A DNA stretch of 22,368 nucleotides from the IMG/VR virus record IMGVR_UViG_3300047157_000064, positions 1 through 22,368 of that record. One strand, written 5' to 3'. Under the pieces are notes generated by a model, which did not search any database, had not been told where the DNA came from, and worked only from the letters and a program-made list of their open reading frames with translations. The stretch's first letter is position 1. Every line of letters begins with the position of its first letter. The stretch is from a virus. Both the position numbers and the translations under genes were made by a program. Shown in pieces: positions 8,092-15,978 of the stretch.

Positions 8092-11000
8092 CGCGACTGT
8101 AGCTGGCGATCTCACGGTTAGCACCAACGCAACTATTACTAACGACTTAACAGTAAGCAATGACGCCACGATTTCTGGTGATTTAACCGTTAGCACTAAC
8201 GCAGTTATTGCAGGCGATCTGACTGTAAACGGCACGACTACCACGATCAACACTGAGACGCTTGATGTTAAAGACAAGAACATTACGCTGAACTATGGCG
8301 GCGATACAACGTCAGCCAACGGTGCCGGGATTACAATTGAGGATGCTGTAAGCGCGGGTAACGACGCAACCATTTTATGGGACGGCAGCAACGACACGTT
8401 TGATTTCAGCCACGCCATAGACGTTACAGGCACGATCACGGCTGACAACAACCTAACCATCCAAAACTCTAATGCGTATGGTTCTATCGAGGTTGGCGGC
8501 GTATCTGGCGGCTTCATCGACATCAAGCGTCCATTCTCTGACGACTACGATCTACGTCTAATAGCAGAGGGTGACGGCGGTGTCATTAACGTCGCTTCTG
8601 GCGAGCTAACGATACAGCGAGCAGGGTCGGCCAAGCTTGCTACCTCAAGCGCAGGCGTCGACGTAACAGGTGATATTGCTGTTAGCGGCACTGTAGATGG
8701 TCGAGATGTAGCAACTGACGGCCTCAAGCTAGATGGCATTGAAGCCTCAGCAGACGTAACAGACACAACTAATGTGACTGCTGCTGGTGCCTTGATGGAC
8801 TCAGAGGTAACTAACTTAGATCAAGTTAAGGCGTTTGATTCTTCTGATTACGCTACAGCCGCACAAGGCTCTACTGCTGACTCTGCATTGCAGAACGTAG
8901 TAGAAGACACTACGCCACAACTGGGTGGTGATCTTGACCTTAACGGTAATGACATCACTGGCACAGGTAACATCGACGTAACTGGCACAGCCACGATGGA
9001 TGGGCTTGATGTACAAGGCAACGTCATTATTAATAATAGTTACGCATATCAAATTGGTGGAGACAGTGCCAGTACTAGCGTAATTGGTAAAATGCACAAT
9101 TCTTCAGGTGTGTTTACTTTAGCGTCTCTAGACTCTAGGCATATGAAGTTAACTACAAGTAATGCTGACCGTCTAAAAGTAGATGCCAACGGCGACATCA
9201 GCTTCTACGATTCGGCGGGGTCAAGCCAATCTCTGTTCTGGGACGCCAGCACAGAATTTTTAGGGTTAGGCAGCACGACGCCACAGGCCAAGCTAGATAT
9301 CGTCGACACAGCCTCTGACGTACAGATGCGCGTCTACAAGTTTGACGGCACCAAGAACACACGGATTACGCTAACGGCTGACGACAGCGGCGCTAAGATC
9401 CACTACCGAGATGCAGACAACGCAGGCGCACTAAGGTTTAACAACAACCTTGGCGAGGTCATGCGGATTACTGCGAATACTACGCGGTTAGGAATTGGGA
9501 CTAGCAACCCGACTACTGAGCTTGAGGTTGACGGTGTCATTACTACAGCAGGTTTAACGACTACAGCTGACATTAACTTTGGTGACAACGACAAAGCTGT
9601 CTTCGGTGCTGGCTCTGACCTACAGATTTATCATGATGGTACACACAGCTACATTAAAGATGCAGGCACTGGAAACTTAAACATTTTAGCCTCTACGTCT
9701 ATCAACCTGTTAAACGGTGATAGTTCAGATTACATGGCGCGGTTTAACGACAACGGCAGTAATCAATTCTTTTACGATGGCTCACAAAAACTAGTCACAA
9801 CCTCCACAGGCATCGACGTAACGGGGAGTGTTGTTAGCGACGGCTTGACTCTTGATAATAACGGTTCGGTTATTTTTAACGCCCCGCAAGCAACAGATAC
9901 AGTTCTTATCGGCACAAATGATAACGACCTTGTTCTACGCACTGATGATGGCGATATCATTCTCAAAACAAATGAAAATAAACAGCAATTAAAAGTAAGC
10001 AACAACGGCGACATTAGCTTCTACGAAGACACTGGCACGACTGCGAAGTTGTTCTGGGATGCTTCTGCGGAAGCGTTGGGTATTGGTACTAGCAGTCCAG
10101 AAAAACTGTTGCATTTAAAAACTTCAGCAATTAATACGGCTTTTGCTCGAATAGAATCTACAGCGACTAACAGCTACCCAACACTTTCTCTTAAAAATGA
10201 CGCAAGAGAATACCAGCTTACTGCACACGGCCCGCTTGGTGATGTGTTTACTATTTACGATGGAACAGCAGGTAGCCACAGACTTATTATAGATTCTAGC
10301 GGGAATGTTGGTATTGGCACTAGTTCGCCTGACGCAAAATTTCATTCATACCAATCAGCGGCAAACTATGCGGCACACTTTGAATCTGCTAATGCAAACT
10401 CTTACGGTGTATGGGTTGAAGAAGGTGCAAGTGCTAATAATGGCTACCCCTTACTAAGCGTTACAGATAATGGAGGTTCTACTCAATATTTTAGAGTAGA
10501 TAGTGGAACAGGGAATGTTGGGATTGGTACTAGCAGTCCTTCTTCTGTTTTACATTTAAGCACATCTAATGACCCAAAAATAACCCTGACAGATACAGGA
10601 TTTGGAGCGTCTGCTGATATTACAGGTTCAAATGGGAATCTTAGACTTAACAGCCAAACAGCTACTATTTTTGATATGGCTGATAGCGAAGTTGCACGTA
10701 TCGACTCTAGCGGGAATGTTGGTATCGGCACTAGCAGTCCAAACAGTTACTCTAATTTAAAGACACTAACAATTAATGGAACTAACGGCTCTGTTGTTGA
10801 TTTTGAAACTAATGGAACGCTTTCAGGTGAAATATTTGCAGAATCGAATAGCTTAAAAATAGATGCAGTAGGTTCTAGTGGAGTTTTAAAACTACTAACC
10901 AACTCAACAGAACGCATGCGCATCGATGCTTCAGGCAACCTGCTGGTTGGTAAGACTGCAACAGCCTTTGGAACAGCAGGGGTAGCAGTTTTTGGTGGCG

Positions 11001-13261
11001 GTGAGATAGATATAACTAATACTAACGAAGCACCTCTGTTTTTAAATCGTCTATCTTCAGATGGCGCTATTGCTCAGTTCTACAAAGACGGCACCGCAGT
11101 CGGTAGTATTGGTACACAAAGCGGCAATCCTTATATTGGAGGAACAAACAGAGGTATCCGTTTCGACAGCACACAGATTATTCCTGCTGATATGACTGCC
11201 TCTGGAAGCAATTCAGACAACTCAATAGACATTGGTAACTCTGGTGTTCGCTTCAAAAATCTTTACTTGTCAGGCACTGCTAATGTTGGTGGTGTGGCTG
11301 TAATAGGAACAGATGCAACCGATGTAGCCTCTATTGGAACATCGGGGCAACGAGTTTATATCAAGCCTAACGGCACTGAAATTATTTACAATGCTAGTGG
11401 TAATTCAGCAGGTCAGCACGTTTGGCAGACAGGCAATGCAGAACGCGTGCGTATCGATGCCAGCGGCAACTTGCTGGTTGGTAAGACTGACACTAGTATT
11501 GCAACGCAAGGTGTATTCTTCGGCCCTAATTATTCACACATTACATCAACCAATGATACTCCCTTAGCTTTGTCTCGTAAAAGCAGCGACGGCACTATCT
11601 TGGATATACGCAAAGACGGCACCACAGTCGGTAGTATTTTTAACTCTGGTACTACAATGGGCATTGGCTCATTAGATACTGGCGTACTACTTGCTAACAA
11701 TATCGACGCAATACTTCCGTGGAACGCTTCAACGAATGCAGAGCGAGATGCCGCAATTGATCTAGGTCGATCATCTGGACGCTTCAAAAACCTTTACCTG
11801 TCAGGCAATGTAACTTCAAGCGGAACTTTCAGAGGTGGCGCTGGTAGTGCATCAACTCCAACATTCCTTACTGACGGCTCTACAGGAATGTTTAGAGCGT
11901 CATCCAATGACATTGGCTTTAGTTGTGCTGGAAGTGAGGTTGCTAGGTTTGATAGCTCTGGCAACTTGATGGTTGGTACTAGTGATACTTTTGTCGCTGA
12001 TAATACATCAGGCAATGGCTTAAGTTATCGCGCAAGTGCAGGTGATTTGGGTGTTGCCGCTACTAACACGCCAGCATTTTATGCAAATCGTATGAGTTCT
12101 GACGGAACCATTGTGGACTTCCGCAAAGACGGCACCTCAGTCGGTAGTATTGGTAGTAATGCTGCTGGAGGAACGCCAGTTCTTGACATAAGCGCCAATA
12201 CCTCTTCAGGTATTATGAGGATGCTTACGTCCGGCTCAGAACGCATGCGTATCGACTCAAGTGGTAATGTTGGGATCAACACTAGCAGTCCTACCTCAGT
12301 ACAAGGTTTTGCCAAAGTATTAAAGTTAGAAGATTCAAGCAACGCCTCCATTGTTGTTAGTGGTGGTTTGCATGAAGCTGAATATGCTGTTTCTTCAAGT
12401 GGCGGTTGGTTTGGTACATCGACAAACATTCCGCAACGGTTTATAACCAACAACACAGAACGAATGCGTATCGACTCGACGGGTCGTGTAGGTCTGGGTA
12501 CAAATTCACCGGACGTTAAGCTCGATATAGTTGACACTGCCGCAGACGTTCAATTACGTGTCTATAAGTTTGACGGTACTAACAACACTCGTCTTACTCT
12601 GACTGCCGATGATAGTGGTGCCAAGATCCACTACAGAGACGCTACAAACGGCGGTGCCTTGCGCTTCAATAACAACGCAGGGGAGATGGCTAGGTTTGAT
12701 GCTAGCAGCAACTTGCTGGTGGGTACTACTGCTCCACACCCTGCGGGAAATAATACAGCAGGTATGTCGGTAGGCACTGGTATCGGTTTGTCTGTTCAAG
12801 GCGCAAACACTGCCCTGACAATTGGCGTTCCTTCAGCACAAACCTATGGCATGGCTTTCCGTTTCCAAGGCGCATTAGCAGGTCGTATTGGTATTGAGGC
12901 TAATAACATTACTGTAGCTGATGTTTCAGATTATAGGCTAAAAGAAAACGTAGCTCCGTTATCTGATGCGCTTACAAAAATTAAGGCATTAAAACCATCG
13001 TCATTTAATTTCATCAATTACCCTGATAAGACACATGAAGGCTTTATTGCACACGAACTACAAGAGGTAATTCCTTATGCTGTTTCAGGAGAAAAAGATG
13101 CACTCATAACAGAAGCTACTAAAGATAGAGGCACTGTTGGTGAGATAGACCCGCAAGCTGTAGATTTAAGGAAATTAGTACCTACGCTTGTCGCGGCAAT
13201 ACAAGAGCTATCTGCACAAGTAGAATCATTAACCGCCCGTATTGAGGCACTAGAATCTTAA
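7895..13261 (+). CDS. Very long tail fibre with C-terminal S74 intramolecular chaperone
   Basis: The frame can be opened at a GTG at 7895, but the first 17-18 residues do not look like fibre and no ribosome-binding site is present; joined to the upstream fragment the protein would have about 1840 residues. After a 12-residue repeat region come many copies of a fibre motif of the IDSSGNVGIGTSSP type, and two near-duplicate 60-residue blocks (residues 466-525 and 1542-1601). The last 111 residues form a peptidase S74 chaperone domain, starting SDYRLKENV, with the expected Ser1678-Lys1683 dyad. In this family the domain trimerises the fibre and then cleaves itself off just before the Ser. It ends in a short coiled coil (about 1765-1785). 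This is probably a host-recognition fibre working beside the upstream tailspike; receptor unknown. Confidence 0.85.
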   Translation: MLMATLQWLLAQLMISATATNKFRDLYLSGDINVAGVSTSGDLTVGGSLSVTTDATVTGSLTVSTDATVAGDLTVSTNATITNDLTVSNDATISGDLTVSTNAVIAGDLTVNGTTTTINTETLDVKDKNITLNYGGDTTSANGAGITIEDAVSAGNDATILWDGSNDTFDFSHAIDVTGTITADNNLTIQNSNAYGSIEVGGVSGGFIDIKRPFSDDYDLRLIAEGDGGVINVASGELTIQRAGSAKLATSSAGVDVTGDIAVSGTVDGRDVATDGLKLDGIEASADVTDTTNVTAAGALMDSEVTNLDQVKAFDSSDYATAAQGSTADSALQNVVEDTTPQLGGDLDLNGNDITGTGNIDVTGTATMDGLDVQGNVIINNSYAYQIGGDSASTSVIGKMHNSSGVFTLASLDSRHMKLTTSNADRLKVDANGDISFYDSAGSSQSLFWDASTEFLGLGSTTPQAKLDIVDTASDVQMRVYKFDGTKNTRITLTADDSGAKIHYRDADNAGALRFNNNLGEVMRITANTTRLGIGTSNPTTELEVDGVITTAGLTTTADINFGDNDKAVFGAGSDLQIYHDGTHSYIKDAGTGNLNILASTSINLLNGDSSDYMARFNDNGSNQFFYDGSQKLVTTSTGIDVTGSVVSDGLTLDNNGSVIFNAPQATDTVLIGTNDNDLVLRTDDGDIILKTNENKQQLKVSNNGDISFYEDTGTTAKLFWDASAEALGIGTSSPEKLLHLKTSAINTAFARIESTATNSYPTLSLKNDAREYQLTAHGPLGDVFTIYDGTAGSHRLIIDSSGNVGIGTSSPDAKFHSYQSAANYAAHFESANANSYGVWVEEGASANNGYPLLSVTDNGGSTQYFRVDSGTGNVGIGTSSPSSVLHLSTSNDPKITLTDTGFGASADITGSNGNLRLNSQTATIFDMADSEVARIDSSGNVGIGTSSPNSYSNLKTLTINGTNGSVVDFETNGTLSGEIFAESNSLKIDAVGSSGVLKLLTNSTERMRIDASGNLLVGKTATAFGTAGVAVFGGGEIDITNTNEAPLFLNRLSSDGAIAQFYKDGTAVGSIGTQSGNPYIGGTNRGIRFDSTQIIPADMTASGSNSDNSIDIGNSGVRFKNLYLSGTANVGGVAVIGTDATDVASIGTSGQRVYIKPNGTEIIYNASGNSAGQHVWQTGNAERVRIDASGNLLVGKTDTSIATQGVFFGPNYSHITSTNDTPLALSRKSSDGTILDIRKDGTTVGSIFNSGTTMGIGSLDTGVLLANNIDAILPWNASTNAERDAAIDLGRSSGRFKNLYLSGNVTSSGTFRGGAGSASTPTFLTDGSTGMFRASSNDIGFSCAGSEVARFDSSGNLMVGTSDTFVADNTSGNGLSYRASAGDLGVAATNTPAFYANRMSSDGTIVDFRKDGTSVGSIGSNAAGGTPVLDISANTSSGIMRMLTSGSERMRIDSSGNVGINTSSPTSVQGFAKVLKLEDSSNASIVVSGGLHEAEYAVSSSGGWFGTSTNIPQRFITNNTERMRIDSTGRVGLGTNSPDVKLDIVDTAADVQLRVYKFDGTNNTRLTLTADDSGAKIHYRDATNGGALRFNNNAGEMARFDASSNLLVGTTAPHPAGNNTAGMSVGTGIGLSVQGANTALTIGVPSAQTYGMAFRFQGALAGRIGIEANNITVADVSDYRLKENVAPLSDALTKIKALKPSSFNFINYPDKTHEGFIAHELQEVIPYAVSGEKDALITEATKDRGTVGEIDPQAVDLRKLVPTLVAAIQELSAQVESLTARIEALES
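7945..7945 (+). other. Apparent single-base insertion (+1 frameshift) in the long fibre gene
   Basis: The frame from 7738 reads ...GAT ATC GGC (to 7944). Omitting T7945 lets ACG GCC ACC AAC continue into the main fibre frame, giving DIGTATNKFRDLYLSG. Internal repeats of the same protein support exactly this join. The local sequence is not a homopolymer and not an obvious slippery site. Confidence 0.6.
8033..8230 (+). repeat. Tandem 36-base (12-residue) repeats in the fibre gene
   Basis: Five full units start at 8033, 8069, 8105, 8141 and 8177, and a partial one at 8213. Each encodes a variant of GDLTVSTNATIT, where alternating small/polar and aliphatic residues suggest a triple beta-helix or beta-prism shaft. 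The DNA of the units has diverged at synonymous positions, so this is not a recent slippage product. Confidence 0.8.
9290..9469 (+). repeat. Fibre duplicate block A (pairs with 12518-12697)
   Basis: Encodes a 60-residue block beginning KLDIVDTASD and containing RVYKFDG, LTADDSGAKIHYRD and GALRFNNN. It matches the block at 12518-12697 at 50 of 60 residues while the DNA differs at most synonymous positions. The two copies bracket most of the fibre shaft. Confidence 0.8.
12518..12697 (+). repeat. Fibre duplicate block B (pairs with 9290-9469)
   Basis: Second copy of the 60-residue block, beginning KLDIVDTAAD. Within the first 40 codons, 36 residues are shared with block A but 22 of those 36 use a different codon, indicating an old duplication or separate acquisition with the protein sequence maintained. 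Confidence 0.8.
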
Positions 13262-13275
13262 CAAGGAGATAAACA

Positions 13276-13587
13276 ATGGCTACATGGACTATTGCAACAC
13301 TTGAGAGAGAGCTGTCTGACGGCGGCGTGATGATCGCTCATTGGCGTTGCGCAGAATCGCAGACCGTCGAAGAGGAAACGTACAGTGCATCATCGTATGG
13401 CACTTGCAGTTTCACTTACGACGCATCTTCACCCGACTTCGTACCTTACGACCAACTCACAGAAAGCACAGTAATGGGCTGGGTGTGGGAACAAGTAAGT
13501 CAAGAAGAGACTGAGGCAGCATTAACTGCTAATATTGAAGGCCAAATCAACCCAACAACTGCTGACGGAGTGCCTTGGGAATCTTAA
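13276..13587 (+). CDS. Small conserved phage protein downstream of the fibre, function unknown
   Basis: 103 residues, with a strong AAGGAGAT ribosome-binding site just before the ATG. The sequence is acidic and aromatic-rich, with TWTIATLERELSDGGV near the N-terminus, ETYSASSYGTCSF in the middle and YDQLTES / VMGWVWEQV towards the C-terminus. I recognise this kind of protein from tail-fibre neighbourhoods of uncultured aquatic phages, where it has no established function. The position suggests a small virion or fibre-assembly accessory. No signal peptide, membrane segment or catalytic motif is visible. Confidence 0.75.
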   Translation: MATWTIATLERELSDGGVMIAHWRCAESQTVEEETYSASSYGTCSFTYDASSPDFVPYDQLTESTVMGWVWEQVSQEETEAALTANIEGQINPTTADGVPWES

Positions 13588-13607
13588 ACCACAACTAGGA
13601 GACTGAC

Positions 13608-13820
13608 ATGGGAAAAAATGAACAGACCCCCATCACAGTAAATGAAAAGGAATACATCCTTGAGGATATGACTGACCAACAGAAAGCCATGGTTAATCAT
13701 ATTAACGATCTCGACCGCAAGCTGGCTAGTGCCAGATTCAATGTAGATCAATTAGCGGTAGGACGTGACGCATTCGTAAGCATGTTGTCACAGTCTTTGG
13801 AGTCGGAAGACGAAGAATGA
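13608..13820 (+). CDS. Small acidic hypothetical protein with helical C-terminal half
   Basis: 70 residues, preceded by TAGGAG at good spacing. An N-terminal beta-like segment (PITVNEKEYILEDM) is followed by a helical INDLDRKLASARFNVDQLAVGRDAF stretch that could form a short coiled coil, and an acidic tail ending EDEE. Similar small proteins occur between fibre and lysis genes in aquatic phages and remain uncharacterised. The stop overlaps the next start (ATGA), so the pair is probably translationally coupled. Confidence 0.7.
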   Translation: MGKNEQTPITVNEKEYILEDMTDQQKAMVNHINDLDRKLASARFNVDQLAVGRDAFVSMLSQSLESEDEE

Positions 13821-14095
13821 GTCAGAGCCTTTTAGATCGCATTGGAGTTTCTGGGTACAACAAGCCCAAGAGAACCCCTAAACATCCTGAGAAGTCGCAC
13901 GTTGTTGTGGCTAAGGAAGGCGATCAGGTAAGGACTATTCGCTTTGGACAGCAGGGAGTCTCTGGCTCTCCTGCTAGTTCAGGTGAGTCCGAGTCAGCTC
14001 GTAATCGTAGGAAGTCATTCAAGGCGCGTCATGCGCGTAACATAGCTAAGGGCAAGATGTCTGCCGCTTATTGGGCTAATAAGGTGAAATGGTAA
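13817..14095 (+). CDS. Small very basic conserved phage protein, function unknown
   Basis: 92 residues, strongly basic in its second half (RNRRKSFKARHARNIAKGK) and ending SAAYWANKVKW. The middle contains HVVVAKEGDQVRTIRFGQQG. I recognise the general pattern from many uncultured marine phage genomes, always as a small protein of unknown function near the tail/lysis genes. The charge suggests nucleic-acid contact or packaging in the virion, but that is inference. It overlaps its upstream neighbour by four bases and its downstream neighbour by one base (TAATG). Confidence 0.75.
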   Translation: MSQSLLDRIGVSGYNKPKRTPKHPEKSHVVVAKEGDQVRTIRFGQQGVSGSPASSGESESARNRRKSFKARHARNIAKGKMSAAYWANKVKW

Positions 14096-14250
14096 TGAGG
14101 AAGCCAAAGAAAGGTTTGTATGCAAACATAGCTGCAAAGCGTAAGCGCATTGCTGGAGGCTCTGGTGAGCGTATGCGTAAGCCCGGCACTGCCGGTGCGC
14201 CTACTTCTCAGGCATTTAAAGATGCAGCCAAGACGGCTAAGAAGAGATAA
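14095..14250 (+). CDS. 51-residue basic conserved phage protein
   Basis: The ATG at 14095 shares its A with the stop of the previous gene (TAATG), so it is likely read by coupled reinitiation. The 51-residue product begins MRKPKKGLYANIAAKRKR and continues with a GGSGERMRKPG / GAPTSQAFKDAAKTAKKR pattern. It is Lys/Arg/Ala-rich and probably helical at both ends. The pattern recurs in many aquatic phages next to the preceding gene; function unknown, with DNA or RNA contact plausible from charge alone. It is easy to miss because of its size. Confidence 0.75.
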   Translation: MRKPKKGLYANIAAKRKRIAGGSGERMRKPGTAGAPTSQAFKDAAKTAKKR

Positions 14251-14252
14251 CC

Positions 14253-14585
14253 ATGAGCATAGAGCGGTCAGTAGCGAAGCTCGAAGCCCAGCAGGAAGCG
14301 ATGGCGCAAGACGTTAGCGAGATGAAGTCCGCTCTCACAAGTATTGCCCAAACTCTTCAAGACTTATCAAGCATGGAGCAGAGGCAGGTTCACTTGACCG
14401 AGACTGTAACCCGCGCCCACAAGCGCATTGATGAGATCCAAGCTATCGTGAAAGATGAAGTAAAGAACCACGAGAAGCGCATCCAGGCTATCGAGATTAG
14501 CATAGCCAAGAACCAATGGATTGAACGCATCATTATGGCCGGTGTCATGGCTGTTATTGGCGTGTGGATCAAGGGCGGCATCTAA
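14253..14585 (+). CDS. Coiled-coil protein with C-terminal membrane anchor, lysis region
   Basis: 110 residues. About residues 1-85 are a charged heptad-rich coiled coil; about 92-107 (RIIMAGVMAVIGVWIKG) form one membrane-spanning helix at the very C-terminus, so it would be tail-anchored with most of the protein in the cytoplasm. It sits directly upstream of a holin gene (TAATG overlap) and two genes before an M15 peptidase, which suggests a lysis-timing or holin-modulating role. It is not an obvious Rz-type spanin, because those carry the membrane helix at the N-terminus and a periplasmic coiled coil. Confidence 0.7.
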   Translation: MSIERSVAKLEAQQEAMAQDVSEMKSALTSIAQTLQDLSSMEQRQVHLTETVTRAHKRIDEIQAIVKDEVKNHEKRIQAIEISIAKNQWIERIIMAGVMAVIGVWIKGGI

Positions 14586-14983
14586 TGGTTAAGCTATTGG
14601 TTGGCCCTATCTTCAAGCTATTAGACAAGGTTATCCCGGACGCGGATGAGCGCAGCCGGTTAGCCCACGAGATCGCAACACTAGCGGAGAGACAGACCCA
14701 TGAAATTGCAAAAGCTCAAATCAATGTCAACCAGAATGAGGCCAAGCACAAATCGGTTTTTGTCTCTGGCTGGCGACCGGCGTGTGGTTGGGTATGTGTT
14801 CTTGGTTTCAGCGTTAATTTTCTTATTGTTCCAATTGTAAACATCTACCTAACTGCATGGACTCAGAACCCTCTATTAATCCCGTCACTGGACGTTAGCG
14901 AAATGATGCCTGTACTACTGGGTATGCTGGGATTGGGCGGTATGCGTACTGTAGAAAAGACCAAGAACGTAGCACGTCAATGA
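14585..14983 (+). CDS. Holin, 3TM superfamily type (GTA_holin_3TM-like)
   Basis: I choose the ATG at 14585, which overlaps the stop of the upstream gene (TAATG); an ATG at 14564 would add seven unlikely residues. The 132-residue product opens with GPIFKLLDKVIPDADERSRLAHEI, characteristic of this holin family, followed by a helical AERQTHEIAKAQ region. The hydrophobic segments at about residues 64-90 and 107-120 would span the inner membrane. Holins accumulate there and open holes, or collapse the membrane potential, to time lysis. The gene overlaps the M15 peptidase by four bases, giving a compact lysis cassette. Confidence 0.8.
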   Translation: MVKLLVGPIFKLLDKVIPDADERSRLAHEIATLAERQTHEIAKAQINVNQNEAKHKSVFVSGWRPACGWVCVLGFSVNFLIVPIVNIYLTAWTQNPLLIPSLDVSEMMPVLLGMLGLGGMRTVEKTKNVARQ

Positions 14984-15333
14984 CCTACAAGTTCTTTAGA
15001 CTCGAAGAGTTCAACTGTACCCACACTAACAAGAACGAGATGGACCATGAGTTTCTCGTAAAGCTCGATGAGCTGCGCGAACGTGTGGGCTTTCCTTTCG
15101 TAATCACTTCGGGCTACAGGGATGCAACCCATCCTGCCGAGGCGCGCAAGTCTGAACCCGGCACCGGCTATCATTGCCAAGGTCTCGCGGCAGATATCAA
15201 AGTCTCCAATGGCTTCGAGCGTATGAACATCGTGCATGAAGCAATCAAGATGGGGTTCTCTATCGGTGTTGCTAGGACATTCGTACACGTTGACGACCGG
15301 AAGACCACCCCGGTTATGTGGACCTATTCTTAA
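14980..15333 (+). CDS. M15-family peptidase, probable endolysin
   Basis: 117 residues, a normal size for the M15A carboxypeptidase-like domain. Zinc ligands are visible as His65 and Asp72 in HCQGLAADI and His103 in FVHVDD, where Asp105/Asp106 follow. The N-terminal FRLEEFNCTHT and the SGYRDATHP turn are typical of the family. These enzymes cut peptide cross-links in the cell wall. Overlap with the holin gene (ATGA) supports a lysis role. There is no signal peptide, so export would rely on the holin. I find no spanin gene nearby. An alternative role in virion-associated wall digestion is less likely given the context. Confidence 0.88.
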   Translation: MTYKFFRLEEFNCTHTNKNEMDHEFLVKLDELRERVGFPFVITSGYRDATHPAEARKSEPGTGYHCQGLAADIKVSNGFERMNIVHEAIKMGFSIGVARTFVHVDDRKTTPVMWTYS

Positions 15334-15361
15334 ATAACAAATAATGTTGCACTCCCCTCAA

Positions 15362-15382
15362 AGATAACGTAAAGTGTTATCT
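15362..15382. promoter_or_regulatory. Perfect palindrome, AGATAAC-7-GTTATCT (candidate operator)
   Basis: Seven-base arms separated by seven bases, lying in the gap between the lysis cassette and the first rightward early gene. Part of it, AACGTAAAGTGTTATCTG (15366-15383), matches 15 of 18 positions at 21744-21761, in the divergent control region. This repeated placement suggests a binding site for a phage regulator. Confidence 0.45.
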
Positions 15383-15396
15383 GTTCCATGTGGAAC
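15383..15396. promoter_or_regulatory. Perfect palindrome, GTTCCA-TG-TGGAAC
   Basis: Six-base arms with a two-base centre, directly adjoining the palindrome at 15362-15382 and just upstream of the AACCAAGGGAG leader of the next gene. It could be a second operator or a leader hairpin that limits access to the ribosome-binding site. Confidence 0.4.
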
Positions 15397-15416
15397 TAAC
15401 CAAGGGAGAAGGACAA

Positions 15417-15776
15417 ATGTCAGAATTTGATTTCTATGAAATCGCTACAAACTTCCCTAACTGGGAAGATAATGTTGATTGCATTGAGGACATGGATATC
15501 CGCCGTGACTTAATGCGTCAAGTCGAACGCGACTCATCCGAGCTTGCGCCTACCGCCGCACACCAGACTGGCTCCGAGCTGGAATTCGTTGACATGATTT
15601 TTAACGACCAGATGGAGCCGGCTGATGTCGTCAACAAACTCCGCACCATGCTTTGGAACTATGCCAAGCCAATGACCATTGAGGCCATTGCGGATGAGCA
15701 ATCAAAGTATGCCTATGAAATGGATATCAAGCCTGAGACGGCACTTGATTTGGGGGTGCGTGACAGTGACTTTTGA
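15417..15776 (+). CDS. Hypothetical acidic early protein
   Basis: I choose the ATG at 15417, which has the ribosome-binding site GGGAGAAGGA at proper spacing; an upstream ATG at 15390 lies within the control region. The 119-residue product is acidic and mostly helical, with FDFYEIATNFPNWEDNVD near the start and a later DVVNKLRTMLWNYAKP segment. I do not recognise it. It is the first gene after the palindromic control region, so it is probably expressed first in this transcript. No membrane segment or catalytic motif is visible. Confidence 0.7.
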   Translation: MSEFDFYEIATNFPNWEDNVDCIEDMDIRRDLMRQVERDSSELAPTAAHQTGSELEFVDMIFNDQMEPADVVNKLRTMLWNYAKPMTIEAIADEQSKYAYEMDIKPETALDLGVRDSDF

Positions 15777-15978
15777 TGTTGAAGAGGTGTTAAGCAAAGG
15801 CTTACGAGAGCACATGGACCCCAAGATTAGGGCGTACAGGTGCGGCTTTGAAGATGGCATGGCCCACGATTGGGGTAAGCGCCATATACCAGATCAGAAC
15901 TATCAGGCAGGTTTTGCCCGTGGTTATGAGTTAATTCAAATGATGGACGCGGCAAGTGTCGCAGGAGAAACATTGTGA
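15760..15978 (+). CDS. Small hypothetical protein with GTG start
   Basis: The frame extends further upstream, but the GTG at 15760 preceded by GGGGGT is the best start, giving 72 residues and a 17-base overlap with the gene before. The core GFEDGMAHDWGKRHIPDQNY / QAGFARGYE is a repeated Gly-Phe/aromatic pattern seen in small phage proteins of unknown function. The stop overlaps the next GTG start (GTGA). No function can be assigned. Confidence 0.6.
   Translation: MTVTFDVEEVLSKGLREHMDPKIRAYRCGFEDGMAHDWGKRHIPDQNYQAGFARGYELIQMMDAASVAGETL

Noticed and set aside
8033-8230. A CRISPR-like regular repeat
   Set aside because: The 36-base units are contiguous, in frame, diverged and encode a beta-repeat; there are no spacers.
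7972-12799. Leftward frames opposite the long fibre, such as the Val/Thr/Ser-rich one at 7972-8283
   Set aside because: Their apparent repeats are simply the complement of the fibre repeats.
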